64,000 nucleotides of DNA from Calycina herbarum (Eukaryota > Ascomycota > Leotiomycetes > Helotiales > Pezizellaceae). Of the stretch, positions 33,719 through 46,710 are shown one piece after another; the stretch's first letter is position 1; each line of letters begins with the position of its first letter. Below the pieces are notes generated by a model, which was not told the origin of the DNA, did not search any database, and saw nothing but the letters and a program-made list of their open reading frames with translations. The stretch is taken from positions 1 to 64,000 of the forward strand of contig LLEY01000144.1 in the NCBI GenBank assembly GCA_001414485.1. The letters are read 5' to 3'. The translations under genes and the position numbers were made by a program.

Positions 33719-36700
33719 ATGGGTGTCCCCAAGTTTTTCAGGTGGATGAGCGAGCGGTATCCAGCCATTTCGCAGTTGATCGCAGAAAACCGGATACCAG
33801 AATTCGATTGCCTTTATCTCGACATGAATGGCATTATCCACAACTGCACGCATAAGGACTCGGACGACGCGACGTTTCGAATGACGGAGGAGCAGATGTT
33901 TATTGCGATTTTCAATTACATTGAGCATTTGTTTGGCAAGATTAAGCCCAAACAGCTCTTTTTCATGGCTATTGACGGAGTTGCGCCTCGAGCGAAGATG
34001 AACCAGCAACGAGCCCGACGATTCCGAACAGCTCTAGATGTTGAGGTTGCGAGAGATAAGGCAATCAAAGAGGGCAAGGAAATACCAAAAGAGGAAGCAT
34101 TCGATAGTAATGCTATTACACCAGGTAGGTCATTTGCCACTGCTGGGTTGAACACCGAAGCTGACTTTTTCTAGGTACTGAGTTTATGCACAAGCTTACC
34201 CAGCAACTGAAATATTTTATCAACAAGAAGGTTTCGGAGGATGTTGATTGGCAGGGTGTAGAGGTTGTCCTTTCTGGCCACGAGGTGCCTGGTGAGGGTG
34301 AGCACAAGGTTATGGAATACATTCGATTAGCCAAGGCGCAACCCGACTACAATCCAAATGTCCGACACTGCCTTTACGGCCTCGACGCCGATTTGATCAT
34401 GCTGGGTCTTTTGAGTCACGACCCGCATTTCTGCTTGCTACGAGAGGAGGTCACCTTTGGCAGGCAAAGCAAGGCGAAATCCAAGGAGCTGGAGCATCAA
34501 AATTTCTATCTTATGCATCTTTGCATTGTACGAGAATATCTGGAGCTGGAGTTTCAGGAATTGAAGGAAGATGGCGTACTCGGATTTCCTTTCGACTTGG
34601 AGCGAGTTATTGACGATTTCATATTGATGGCGTTTTTCGTCGGGAACGATTTCTTGCCTAATCTGCCTAACTTGCATATCAACGAGGGTGCTTTGGCTCT
34701 CATGTTCAAGGTCTACAAGACCATTCTTCCCAAAGGAGAAGGATATATCAATGAAGGAGGTGTTATTAACATGGAGCGACTGGCCATATTGCTAGAGGAG
34801 CTCTCGCATGTGGAGTACCGATTCTTTGAATCCGAGAATTCAGATCAATCTTGGTTTAAATCAAAGCAAATGGCCAAGGAAGACGTCATGGTCAAAGGTA
34901 AGGGCAAGGCCAAGGGCAAGCTCACCATGACGACTCCTCAACGAGAAGTTTGGAAGCAAGTTAAGAAATTTGTTTCGCGTCGCTCAGATGAGCCTTTAGA
35001 GCTTCCAGCAACCCTGCCTGCGGCTGACCGGAAATTCGCTCAGGAGCTTGCGGAGAGCCTTCGTCTTGAATGGAAGACTGTCGAGAACGAACAAGGCGAT
35101 CGACACATGCAGTTATCATTTCCTCCGAAGCTGGTCGAGGACGAAGAAGATGAAGAAGAAGGCGAAGACGAGGAGTCCCAACTCGCAATTCTCCGTGTTG
35201 TGAAGCAGTATGACAACGCCCAGACCGTCGATGTCAGCAGAGCAGAAGCCCAGGCCGAGATGGACAAACAGTACGAACTTAAATTTCAGGAATGGAAGGA
35301 CAAATATTACGAGGGGAAATTTGAGTGGGATCGCAAAAACGAGACCGAATTGACGAAGCTTTGCGAAAATTACGTGCAGGGCTTGCAATGGGTGCTCTTT
35401 TATTACTATAGAGGAGTTGCTTCATGGCCATGGTTCTACCAATACCATTACTCTCCTATGATTTCAGGTACATTTTCCAACTTTGTATAGATCAAAAATC
35501 TATGGCGTGCTAAACTTTTAATTTCTAGATGTCATCAAAGGATTGGGTGCCGATGTCAACTTCAAGCTTGGACAGCCTTTCCATCCTTATGAGCAACTCA
35601 TGGGTGTGCTACCGGATCGAAGCAAAAAGATCGTGCCGACTGTTTATCATGACCTCATGACGAATCCTAATTCACCAATCATTGATTTCTACCCTCGGGA
35701 TTTTGAACTTGATATGAATGGCAAGAAGATGGAATGGGAGGCTGTGGTCAAGATTCCGTTCATTGACGAAAAGCGATTGCTCGCTGCAATGGCTCCCAAA
35801 AATGCTCTTCTGAGTGATGACGAAAAGTTCAGAAATGACTTTGGTGTCACTTTGAAATTTTCTCACAACCCAGACCTTGATTTTACTTATCCATCTTCCC
35901 TTGTCGGTATCTTCCCAGACATTCCACATTGTCGCTGTGTCGAAAACATTTTCGATTTGCCTACCATCGAAGGACTCGAATATCACGTTGGCCTGATGGA
36001 AGGCGTCAAGCTTGGTGATGCTGCTCTGGCAGGCTTCCCAAGTTTGGCTACCATACCTTACAATGCAACCCTAGGGTTCCATGGAGTAAATGTTTTCCAG
36101 TCCGACAGCCGAAACGAAAGCATGGTGGTTACTATCGAGGACTCAGAAGAGAGAACGAATGTGAAGACTGCCTCGATGAAACTGGGGCAAAGAGTCTTTG
36201 TTGGCTATCCATTCCTTGTCGAAGCAAAAGTTACCAAGGTTTCTGATGAGCTATTTGATTACCTTCCTCCAACGGATGGGTCACTTCATGCAATTCAGAA
36301 GCCTCATGGACCTCGGGAGATCGATGATTTCAGAAAGAAGGCAGGGCGAATTGAAGAGACGTACAGTAAGCGCCTCGGTATCATCATTGGTGCTGTCGAG
36401 TCGATTACACACGTGGAAATGCTCAAGGGCCTGAGAAAGACCGACGAAGGAGCTACCATCAAGGAGTACGCCGTAATTCCTGGAAACGAGGTCGAGTACG
36501 CATCTCAACTCATCGTAGACGAAGTTCTCAGTGAGGACCAGCGGTTCTTGGAAAAGGCCGCTCTTCCAATAGAACAGGAGTTCCCACCTGGATCACGAGC
36601 TTTCTTCTTGGGAGAATTCAATTATGGCAGACCGCTGGAAGTTGTTGGACACAAGAACAATCGGGCGGAGATTTGGTTGTCCACAGTAAAGGGCAAGGAA

Positions 36701-38005
36701 GTTGAGTTTGGCAGAAATATTGTGATGGGTGGATCTCAAACCAACTACACACCCTCGTACACAGTTGCTAAGATGCTCGGATTGCACCCTCTTGTTTTGA
36801 GCAAGATCACATCATCGTTTTCCATTTCGGCGTGTGGTCTTCCGCGACTAAACCTTGGGCTCAATCTGAAGTTTGAAGGAAAGAAGATGAAAGTTCTGGG
36901 CTACTCACGTCGCTCTGACAACGGCTGGGAATTCAGCAACAAGGCCATTGAATTACTTAGCACGTATATGACTAAGTTTCCGGAGTTCATCGCCGGTATA
37001 CAACGAAACCCTCGTGGAAACGAGTATGAAGAAACCGACTTCTATCCTGCAGAGGTCGCGAGTGTTAAGATCAAGGAGATTGTTGCTTGGCTAAAGACTA
37101 TTGAGTCGAAGAATTTTGAAAAGGTGCCATTGGATGCGGAGCAACTCGACTCTGATGCTGTAATGGCAATTGAAACGGCAGCCAACGAGAACGTGGTAAC
37201 TGATATCGAGTTCAAGAAGTTGAAGGGAGTCCCTCGAAATGCTCTCATGAAGCCCTCAGACGCTGAGCATCGTCTCGGTAGTCAGCGTTTCGTTCTAGGC
37301 GACCGGGTTGTTTATGTTCAGGATTCTGGTCGCGTACCTATCGCCACTCGAGGTACAGTGGTTGGTATTTCACGCACTCCTCGAACCACGCTTTTGGATA
37401 TCATTTTCGATTCTACTTTTATGAGTGGTACTACTTTGGGTGATCGCTGCACACCTTTCCGTGGTTCTACAGTTCCCGCTGCGTCAGTTTTGAATTTGAC
37501 AAACAAGCAAGTCATCGCTGGCTCCAAGGCTGCATCAGAAAAGAGACCCGCCCCTGTCAGCACACCGTTAACTGTCAACGGTGGTTATGGCGCTGCTCCT
37601 GGAGCTGGTGGTCGGGGACCATATCGAGAGGCTGGCCCACCTCCGCCTCTCAGAGGATCTTTCCGTGGTGCTATTGCTGGCCAAGGCCAAAATGGCTTCA
37701 ACAGAGGCAATGGCAACTTCAGAGGCCGTGGACGTGGAGGCCTCGGATTTGTTGATAACAATGCTGGTCCACCAGTCCATAGTAGCATGGTGATTAGAGG
37801 TGGCCAAGCAAATGGAGGTACGAGAGGTGGTGTGGTTAATAATGGTTTCAGAGGTGGCAGAGGTGGAAACAATAGCTTCAATGCTGTCCCACCTCCTGCC
37901 AGCTTGGATAATAGAGGACGAGGTGGTGGCAGAGGCAGAGGAGGGAGAGGTCGAGGAGCACCAAGAGGACGTGGCGGAATTGTCGTGCCAACTCCCGACG
38001 TTTAA
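33719..38005 (+). CDS. xrn1: 5'-3' exoribonuclease 1 (Xrn1)
   Basis: Spliced as join(33719..34124,34175..35467,35529..38005), 1391 residues. Xrn1 degrades decapped mRNA 5' to 3' in the cytoplasm. Catalytic acidic residues are present: D35 in LYLDMNGIIHNC, D86-region MAIDGVAPRAKMNQQRARRF, GEGEHK, YGLDADLIMLGL and FFVGNDFLP. ITPGTEFMHKL is rebuilt at the first intron. The tail is rich in RGG/GRG repeats, typical of the cytoplasmic Xrn1 of filamentous fungi. The lack of the Rat1-specific zinc knuckle and the sequence around the active site favour Xrn1 over the nuclear paralogue Rat1. A basic KGKGKAKGK run and an acidic DEEDEEEGEDEE run mark internal linkers. Confidence 0.95.
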
Positions 38006-38443
38006 TTCTTTTTTGAGTGAAAATGTCGTTGGATGACGAAACGGTCTATTATCATTTAACGAAAAGCACGCTGTCATGAGTATGATTGAATGATAGAATG
38101 GGTTCGTTGACTTAGAGCGAGGTCATTTTACTGGGTATTCCCAGATGTATCATCAGATAGTCAGCGACTGAGTGCTCTTCGATGAGTGCAAGAAATGCTT
38201 TTAGGGGCATATTAGAGAGCGCATAAAAACATGGAAAATCTTTTCTCACGAGTCAAATCATCAGTGAAATGAATCTAAATAAATGTAGACAAATTCAGCA
38301 AGGTTCCCGTAACTTCTTAAGAAAATACGGGATGATCACCTGACAGGCGACAAGGCTGAAGTCTCAGCCCATCCCTTTCACATAAGGACAACCGACTTCA
38401 ATGTTCATCTCCCATAACAACAACCCTGCCTAGTGCGGTAAAT
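38006..38443. other. Intergenic, xrn1 3' end and CID-gene promoter
   Basis: No gene is seen in these 438 bases; a tandem gene pair shares the spacer. Confidence 0.5.
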
Positions 38444-40244
38444 ATGGCGTCGCATCAACTCGCCATTGCAAAGGCATCTTTTTCTGCTGGCCTTTTGCGA
38501 CCAGGCCCCGTTTCATTGTCAGGCGACGACATAGCACAATTCCATTCCCTATTGAACTCGACCATCACAAGATGTTCGGCACAAAACGTCCAGGTTTGAA
38601 TCAAACACTCTTAAGATTCTGTCAACACGATGGCTAAATGGTCCCTGAGGATAGAATTGCAAGCATTGGATTTTGAATAATGTTGCTCCTTCTGCGGCAA
38701 GGTCAACTGCGCTGGGGAAATATTTGACAGCCTTGACAAACTCTTTCGCCATATCGAAGCGCAAGGATGTAGCAACTGAGCGCGAACCCTCTATCAAGAG
38801 GAAACGACTCCATCTACTCTATCTCATCAATGACATCCTATACCATGCGAAATACCGAACCAACGATGCCTCGATTTGCAGCAAGGTACAACCCATATTG
38901 GTCGATTTATTTGGGAGCGCAGCATCCTTCAAGACATGTTCAACCCACCAGAAGAAGCTCGCAGATCTCTTAGAGATATGGGAAGACAAGGGATATTACT
39001 CGAGGGATTACATTGCGAAGCTCCGAGAAGCTGTGAAGAATGGCTCGGAGCTGGGAAATTTTGCGCAGGCCGGAGCAACCACATCAATTGCTACGGATCA
39101 GGCTTCCACTACGAAGCTTGCGAAAAGCGCGCCATATGTCATGCCGGCTATGCATGGAGACCCATCGACGCCTTGGTACGACTTGCCAGCTGGGAATCTC
39201 ATGCCTGTTATTGAGCCAAATTCAACGCGACCGATCAACCCCGATATGATAAAACCTATGCAGTTCGTGGCTGGACCGGCAAGTGAAGAATTGGTGACGG
39301 CGGTCAAGGCTCTTTTGGATGATGTGCATACCATTTATGGGACAGAGGTGGAAGGGGACGAAAAAGCATCTTGGGATATTGATGAACTTGGACAACCTAT
39401 AGTGCTGGATGAGATCACTGGGGATATATTGGAAGGGGAAGGATATTATGGATGGTCTCGCGGATTCTGCGAAAAGATGAAGCGACGAAAGAAGGGACTT
39501 GATAGACCGGAGCGAGGAAATGATCGCCGACGGATGAGTCGAAGCCGGAGCAGAAGTTCAAGTCGAGGAAGAAAGAGACCATATAGCGACTCGGATTCAA
39601 GTCCCGAAGGACCCAGATCTAGACAACGCCGACGGTCCTACACCTCTTCCCGATCACCATCTCCAGCGTCTCCCCGAAATGGACATTCTCGAAATCGTTC
39701 AAGAGATAGGTCATACTCTCCGCCCAATGCGAGACGGCCGGATTCACATTTGAGAGAACAGCAGCAATACACACGGGATGGACTTCCACCCAGACCGCCG
39801 CCTGCTATGAATCAACCTCCACCTCCGCCTCCTCCGCCTCAGGTTCCAATGCCATTTCAACAAGGGTTTAATCCAAATTTTCCCCCACCTCCTCCTCAAC
39901 ACTTCAATGGTCCCCCACCTCCACCTCCCTACGGCTGGGCACCTCCTCTGCCACCTATGAACTTTAACCAGCAAAACCAATGGCCTGTGCCACCACCTCC
40001 TCCAGGTCCACCACCCATGAACTACCAAAACCAAGGTTCATACCCACCACCGCCTAATGCACTTGGTATGTATCCACCGACTGGACCTGGAAATTGGCAA
40101 GGTGGGGATGGGAGAGGGTATGGGAATAATCAGAATAATCACAATGGTTGGAATAATGGGCAGCAGCAGCAGCAGCAGAACCGAGGAGGCGGTTACAGAG
40201 GGAATTATCGCGGTGGGAATGGTGGGGGTAGGGGTTGGAATTGA
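38444..40244 (+). CDS. CID-domain RNA-processing protein (CHERP/SCAF-like)
   Basis: Spliced as join(38444..38593,38655..40244), 579 residues. The N-terminal 150 residues form a CID fold, which binds the phosphorylated C-terminal repeat of RNA polymerase II; NCKHWILNNVAPSAAR is rebuilt at the intron, and LYLINDILYHAKYR is the characteristic helix. A conserved middle segment (YYGWSRGFCEKMKRRKKG) is followed by an Arg/Ser-rich stretch, long polyproline runs and a Gly/Asn/Gln-rich tail with a short CAG run. The layout resembles CHERP/SCAF-type splicing-associated proteins. The exact orthologue is not certain. Confidence 0.85.
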
Positions 40245-41871
40245 GGGGATGGAGAGATTGAGATTATCCAATGCGATGATACGGTTTGATACAGGTACAA
40301 AAAATGGAATGAATTTGGGTGGACCCTTTCGATCGGGGTGTACGATCGATTCATAGGAAAGTTGGTGGTTAGTCTGGATTTTTCCCAGGGCTTATGGGAT
40401 GTTGGTCGGTCTGCATTGGAGTGTCTATGGATGCTGTGTAGTATGTTACAATATACAAGGACTTCCCCCTTGAACGACTCAGATATTGGCTTGTTTCTTT
40501 CTAACTTCTTCCCCCTGGCTTGAATTGGGCGTCCAATGATGCTAGTGTATATTTTCTAGATGAAAAAACCTGCAGAGCTAACCCCCACGTGTTTTTCTTC
40601 CCGTCCCCGCATTAGAGCTGGAGTTCAAGTTTTGAGCTGGAGTCGGAGCTGAAAATGTTGGTTGGTTATTCGTGCAGGAGGCATCTGCGGTGATGCATAT
40701 TTGTTTTGGGGAGAAGCGGAGAACCCTGTTGGTTCTGTTTCTTGTTGTTGAATTTTCTCTTCGTGGTGCTTTGCGAGTTTTTTGTTAGAACTTGGAAGTG
40801 ACTCGTCGGTTTTTTATGGGAGAGGGTGTTGAGATGTGTGTGGGGGTTTGGACCTGGGGATATGTGGATTTGGGGGTAGGGAGGTATATTTGGGGTTTTA
40901 TGCCGTGCCGCAGAGAGGGTGTGTTACTTGTGGCTTGAGGAGGTTGGCGGGGTGTTGTGATTTTTTCCTTGCTTCTGCTTCGGTTGTTCTTTTCAATTTG
41001 GGTTTATATCTTGTCCGCTTGTTGCTTCCTTATCTGTTGTTTACTGGTAGGTGGTACAGTAGTCAGTCGCACGGTGCATGGTGCAGCATCGAATATCAAC
41101 AGATTTGAGGTTCAGTTTACAAAAAACACCTTTTACGGCACAGTAGCATACCGATTCCCTTAGCTGTCTGGGCATGGAATTCATGAATCTTCATGTTCAT
41201 GGAAATGTTCATGGGACTACGTATACTGCGTTTGTTTACTTGGCTGGCCGCATTACCATACCGCATTACCATTTTCTCCCCCCACTTACATTCCTATTAA
41301 ATGTATTCGTGCAGCATGATACATGGCATTTATGCGTTGTAAGCTAGGTAACTTTTGAATATATGTATGTATGACGGGAAGTAGGATGTGGGAAACGTGG
41401 ATGGGATGGGATGGGATGGAATGGTGGTTGCATGCAGATTGGTAGGTTTTGTGGTGGTTAGGGATTTAAAGTGCTGGTGCTTGAGGATGATAGGTAGAAA
41501 TTGGGATGGCTTCGGGGATGTGGACGTTGCTGACTTGCTGATTGAGGTATGTGGGGATATGAGAGTTTATGTAGAAGGCTGGTTTGGGATTGATTTGGGG
41601 GGCTGTGGTTGGTGAGATTTTTGGGGCTTGAAAAGGTGCGGTGTTGTGGTACCAGAAGGTGTGGGATGTGGTTGGAGGAGGGCTAGGAGGGGGAGCGGGG
41701 GAGAGGGGGTTTTGTATGGAGTGGATGTGAGCTTGCTCGAGGTTTTTGGGTGTTGCTATACTTTGGAATACGTTCGAGGTACTCTTCATCTCGTCGTTCA
41801 TTTCGTCCTATCTTTCTCAGGTACCTTTCCTATCATGTTTTTATTAGACTTCGGCTCATCAGGACCGGGCA

Positions 41872-41888
41872 ACCCTAAAAGTTAGGGT
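41872..41888. repeat. Palindrome of telomere motif
   Basis: ACCCTAA and TTAGGGT form a perfect inverted repeat around a 3-base spacer (AAG). It may be chance, or a binding site for a TTAGGG-binding factor. Confidence 0.6.
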
Positions 41889-42911
41889 AAAGTCCCCTTT
41901 CCAAGACTCGAGAAACCCAAAATTCCCACAGAGAGACGGACAATAAATGCACTTGCCTACCATTCCTTTTCTTCTGGATACCCAGAACCCAAATTCTGAT
42001 GAGAGCGTTACATCTTGGTATTCCTTGGTACTTGGTCACCAGTTAGTCGGGAATTTATATTTCCGGTAGGATTGATATTGTGATGGGTATGCTGACTGTG
42101 ATGTGAGCCATCCCGAGAGATTCCCTACGTGTACCGGTAGAAGGGTTTCTGGGTCTGCTTACTTGGCGGTTCGCTCGTGGGAGAGGAGACGGTGAGAGAG
42201 ATTTACGAGGGACTGAGAAGCCTTTGGAGCTTGCTGTTCATGTGAGATTTAAGCTTATAGGAATGTCGATGTGACTTGAAGCTGAGTAGAAAGATTCGAG
42301 CGTAGGCTTTTCAAAAATGGAAAAAAGTCGAGAATATCCTCACCCACAACGATGGCGTTCGTGGCGGGTTCTAATCAACGCCCTGTACTAGTACCCGCAG
42401 CGGTTGTACAAAAATTGAAAAAGCAATAAATATATAATAGGTATTTCTCTATATTTTCTGAGAACTGATGAAATTAATGAGTTCAGAAAATCGGGATCAT
42501 CGGTTCGTCGGCGTCCCGAAAAATGAAGCTGTGCCGCCGTCCCGCCTTTGACCCCACCCGATTTTAGGTTGAGCTTAGATCACTCTAGTACCCGAGAAAA
42601 ATGAGGTTATTTTTGCTTCTCTCTCCACAGTCATCCTTCTCGTAAGCTGGATTGAGCCCAGGATGTTGAATTCGAGGATACATTCCAACTCCTCTCCACG
42701 TCGCCAGAGAGTGATGTCTCTTGTCGATCCCCTCGCTTTATTCCGATGGATGTTGCACTGCCTTCCTATGGTGTTGCCATATTGTAGCTCGAAGGGTACG
42801 TCATTCCTTATGCCTCGTACCCCTTTTGTCAATATTTTGTTAAGCGCAATAGGAGGGAGTAGCGGCTGTGTGACACCTTTTCTGTAGAGTATCTGCATGT
42901 CACTAGATTGT

Positions 42912-43008
42912 GTACTCTCCCCCCCCCTTTAATTGCCTGTCAGGTGCAAGGGTAGTTTGGCTGTGAAATATCTGTGCGGTCTACAGACAATTAAGGGGGG
43001 GAGAGTAC
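42912..43008. repeat. Long imperfect inverted repeat
   Basis: The left arm at 42912-42940 (GTACTCTCCCCCCCCC...TTAATT) pairs with the right arm at 42983-43008 (TTAAGGGGGGGAGAGTAC). The arms differ by a few bases and enclose 42 bases. It could be a small foldback element or an RNA hairpin. Confidence 0.7.
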
Positions 43009-44352
43009 TGTAGGTGTACCTGTACCCCTCCCCCACTGTTCAACCAACACATCATCAACTTCCTTGATATCGGCATCGACTCCTTCATCCAGAGGTCAGA
43101 GGACAGAGGACAGATGGCAGCTGTACCTTGGTACCAGGTATCCATTCCTGGATTACAAAGATATACAATTTTTCCAGGTGTGATATCTCCTGCGTCAAGG
43201 TGCCCCCACACGATGAAGGCATCTCGACTTCTCAATCCAGTATTTACAGCGGCAACCAGCGGGCAGGAGCGGATAGGAAGGGGAAGGGCCTTTTCAAGTG
43301 ATGCTATCTGATGCTATATGATGCCATCCCAAGTTTACCCCAACGAGCGTCGAGGAGGAAGCTATCTCTGCATCTCTACTCTGCATATTTTCCGAAATGG
43401 AGACGCGGAGTCGACGGAAGTATCTTTAGTACAACCTAGGTAACTCTTGAGACCCAGTCCTAGGTAAATGCCCACAGCCTTGGACCCGCGTTACCTAGCC
43501 ATATGGTCTTAAGAGAATCTCAGAGAGTCTGCTGGCGCTGTGCTGAACTCTCGTGCGCATTGGGATCCCGTCACCCTCGCACTCATTATCGTGATTTTTC
43601 TTTGTCTCGGCGTCTCCACCCGAATACAAGCGAACAATTCTCCTCTTTGACTCCTTCCGATTTCCCCTCACCATCTTTTCACCTTTAATTTTGCCCATAC
43701 AAGAGGAGTCAGTTAAACCCTTCTTACAAAGAAATCCTCTCTCACTTCCCCTCTGGTACCTACATCTGGCGCTGCATGTCCATTCACTGCCCCTGTCCAA
43801 TTGCCTCCAGTGATCCGACTCGACCTGCTCGCTTTCCCTCGACCCCGCCATCCCATCCCATCCGAAGCAAGTCCACGACTCCACGACCCCCTCGCAAGCC
43901 TCGCAAGCCTCGCAAGCCACCTCGCATTGTCGCATCGTCGCATCGTCGCATCTGCACGTCGACATCCGCCTGCGACGCTGCGAAGAACAGTTCATGGTCA
44001 GAGAACGAACCCCCCACGCCAACATCGTGAACTGGAATTGCATTTGTGCTGAGGGAGAAGACTGCCGGCCAGCTACGCTTCAACAAGCTTCCTTCCCTAT
44101 CTCCAACAAAGCTACCTACGCACCACTCATACTCCCAGGACGCACACAGCACACAGTACACACCACACACCACACACCACTCACCACTCACCACCCACTA
44201 AATTCCTTACCCCGCTAACAGCCAACCACCACCACCACAAAGATCCCCTACATCCCTACAATCCATCCCTACATCACCCGTCAACGCCAGCAATACTCAC
44301 TCAACCACCCACGTTCTTCAGCTCACAAACAACCTGCAATTTCTTGCACCTG

Positions 44353-44395
44353 CATCATAACCCATCATAACCCCATCATAACCCCATCATAACCC
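44353..44395 (+). repeat. 11-bp tandem repeat, four copies
   Basis: Four near-perfect CATCATAACCC units. Confidence 0.85.
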
Positions 44396-45216
44396 ACCGC
44401 GGCACACTACGTACACGACTCGCCCACCGACTCGCTCGAATCTCTTCTCCGCACTTGCTTTTCATGCACCACGCACAGCATCCGGCTAGTCAAGAAGGGG
44501 GAGACCCTGATTCACCCCAGATCGTCGTAGACCTAGTCGTAGTCCCGCGAACCTCTTTAAAAACTTCAAGCCCGCCAACTCTTTCCCCCCGTGAAAAGAA
44601 AGAAAAAAACCAACATCTCACCCACCCCCCATATCAATCCAAGCCGATAGTGAGAAAATAAGCTGAGTTGAGATAATATCAACTCTTTTGGTCAATTATC
44701 TGCGTGGGGAACCCTTCAACCATCCCCCGCCGCCTCCGTCACCGAGCAGCTGTTCAGAGCGAAAGAGTGTGTCACCTGCACCAACCAACTCTCACTCTCA
44801 CTCTCACTCACCCTATTCACCCTATTCCCCTTTTTCTCTCGCCTCCGTCTCGCCTGTCACCCTCTCCTGTTGCCTGCCTGCCTCATCCGCCCAGAATACC
44901 CACGTCTCTTGAGCAAATCGTCCCCCTCCACCCCCAGTATCACCTCGCTGCGCATGGTGATTGCGTGTGTGTCACTTACAACTGTCCGCATTTGGTGATC
45001 TGAAAAAGTCATACGCCCTGCCTTGCGCCCAGCTTCTTTTTACGAACCAGCCCTCTGTTGGCTGTCTCTACCTCAACTTAACCGGCCCCATCGGTTGGAT
45101 TGCAGACGTGAGGATCCGGGTGGCTGCAAGGCACTGCTTCTTTAAAAGTCCTCCTGCAGCAATATCCTTGTCCAACTGGTCCGTGAGTCAAACTCATCTG
45201 CGAGTATAGAAGCATC

Positions 45217-46710
45217 ATGAATGCTCAAATTTCCTTCATTGTAAGTCATCATTTGATTGCTATTGTCCCTGTCATGTGCGACATACCCCCCCATTGATCC
45301 TTGGCGGGTGACTGGAATAACACCGGCTTCACTGGAACAATACTCCAAGCAAGGCTATGAGTGATTCCCAAGTCATTTGTGCTTCCATACTTGGTAGCTT
45401 CACAATGAATCATGGCGATCGCAAGAAATTTCAAATATCTTGTCTTGCGACGATCTTTCAAATCTTCGCCTTCTCATAAACATGTGGATTTCACATACAT
45501 GTCCGACGAAACTCAAGTCAAGCCCGTCCTTTGCAACTGTACTGACGGCCCACAGGAGGGACAATTCAGCCTCATCCATATTCCATTGCCTCTCTATTCG
45601 GCTCTTCTTCAACCTATATTACGAATACTCCTCCCTCATGGCGGTCCAACAGGCAGCGATGAGCCAGAAGGACTACTAGAAGGACTTTCCACCGACAATA
45701 AGCATGGATTCTTGAATATTAGTGTTACACCAATCGAATGTTCCATCGTATGCCATACCTCATGGGCCCAAAACGTCTTCGAACCCGTCATCAACAAATT
45801 GCCAAAAGAGTCTTCCAAACAAGTGCAGATTTCCAAGGATACCTATATCATTTTCTCCGTCAGCAGTGCTGGCATGGAAGCTGGTCAACGAGTGATGGAC
45901 CTTACAGCGCCACTCGCCATGGCTGGCATTCCTATTTTCTTCATCACCACTTATTACACGGATTTCATTCTGGTTCCCAGCAAAGATCGAGCCACAGTGG
46001 GCAAAGCTCTGTTGGAAAGAGGTTTCGAATTCTCGGAAAATGATTCTGCTTATGTGGCTCCTAACAGCGTCTCCCATTCTCGAAATACATCTACGCCCTC
46101 GAACCCTCCTTCAACGCCACCACCAACTAACGTCGCCGATCTTCAAGCTCGTACTTTTTCCCAACTCAGAAAACGAAATGTCGTCCCCTTTGTTGAACCC
46201 GATCTTCGCCTCATCCAATGCTCTGGTAAAGAAATTATGCACGAAGATGAATATCCTAGTCGCACACACAACGGCAATGGCTCAACACACTCGCAATCCT
46301 GGCTCGACAACATCGATCCAAAACTCTACATGGGACTTGTCTCCGCTCTCATCCAACAACCTCGCTTCCTATCCGTCACGTTAGCTGAAGACGACGCACC
46401 CTCCTTGCTCGTTGACAAAAACCTTCTTTGGCTCTTTGGAAATTCCATTGCGGGAGATACGGATTGCGATTTAGTTCCTATATTCCTCGATCTTGTGGAT
46501 TTACCGCTGGAGAGCACGGGTATTGTGTGTGGTGTTGCGGGGAAGTTGGTGGATGAGATGAGGAGGTTGGAGTTGGCGAACCCTGAGGGGGGAGGGGCGC
46601 CGGAATTGAGTTATTTGAGTACGGCGCGCGCGGGAGCTGTGGTTTTGAATTATGAGGGGAGTGTGAGGGCGCTGGATGCGCTGGCGCCGTTGTTGGAGAA
46701 GACTGAGTGA
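45217..46710 (+). CDS. CASTOR-type ACT-domain protein
   Basis: Modelled as join(45217..45240,45556..46710), 392 residues. The short first exon encodes MNAQISFI and continues into EGQFSLIHIPLPLYS, a beta-strand start typical of the family. The first ACT region includes FLNISVTPIECSIVCH; FSVSSAGMEAGQ and GIPIFFITTYYTDFILV match the ACT_7 fold, as in CASTOR arginine sensors of the TORC1 pathway. A second region lies near residues 270-380. Ligand and role in fungi are inferred by family. The 315-nt intron is long for this genome; its last 144 bases are open in frame from an ATG at 45412, so an alternative start is possible. Confidence 0.75.

Larger units (their letters stand above)
40245..45216. 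other. Five-kilobase gene-free stretch
   Basis: No frame here shows family similarity or clean splice structure. Contents: G/T-rich sequence at 40.8-41.8 kb with GGGAT tandem copies near 41400; a telomere-motif palindrome (41872-41888); a long hairpin (42912-43008); a pyrimidine-rich + strand from about 43.6 to 44.95 kb; and 11-bp tandem copies at 44353-44395. The long frames at 43.5-44.2 kb are low-complexity shadows. The pyrimidine-rich part may be a long leader or promoter of the downstream ACT-domain gene. Confidence 0.55.

Noticed and set aside
43495..44194. Overlapping frames of 75-180 codons on both strands
   Set aside because: Composition is repetitive (CEACEACE, ASLASLAS) and all frames are open because of C/T-rich repeats; no similarity and no splice logic.
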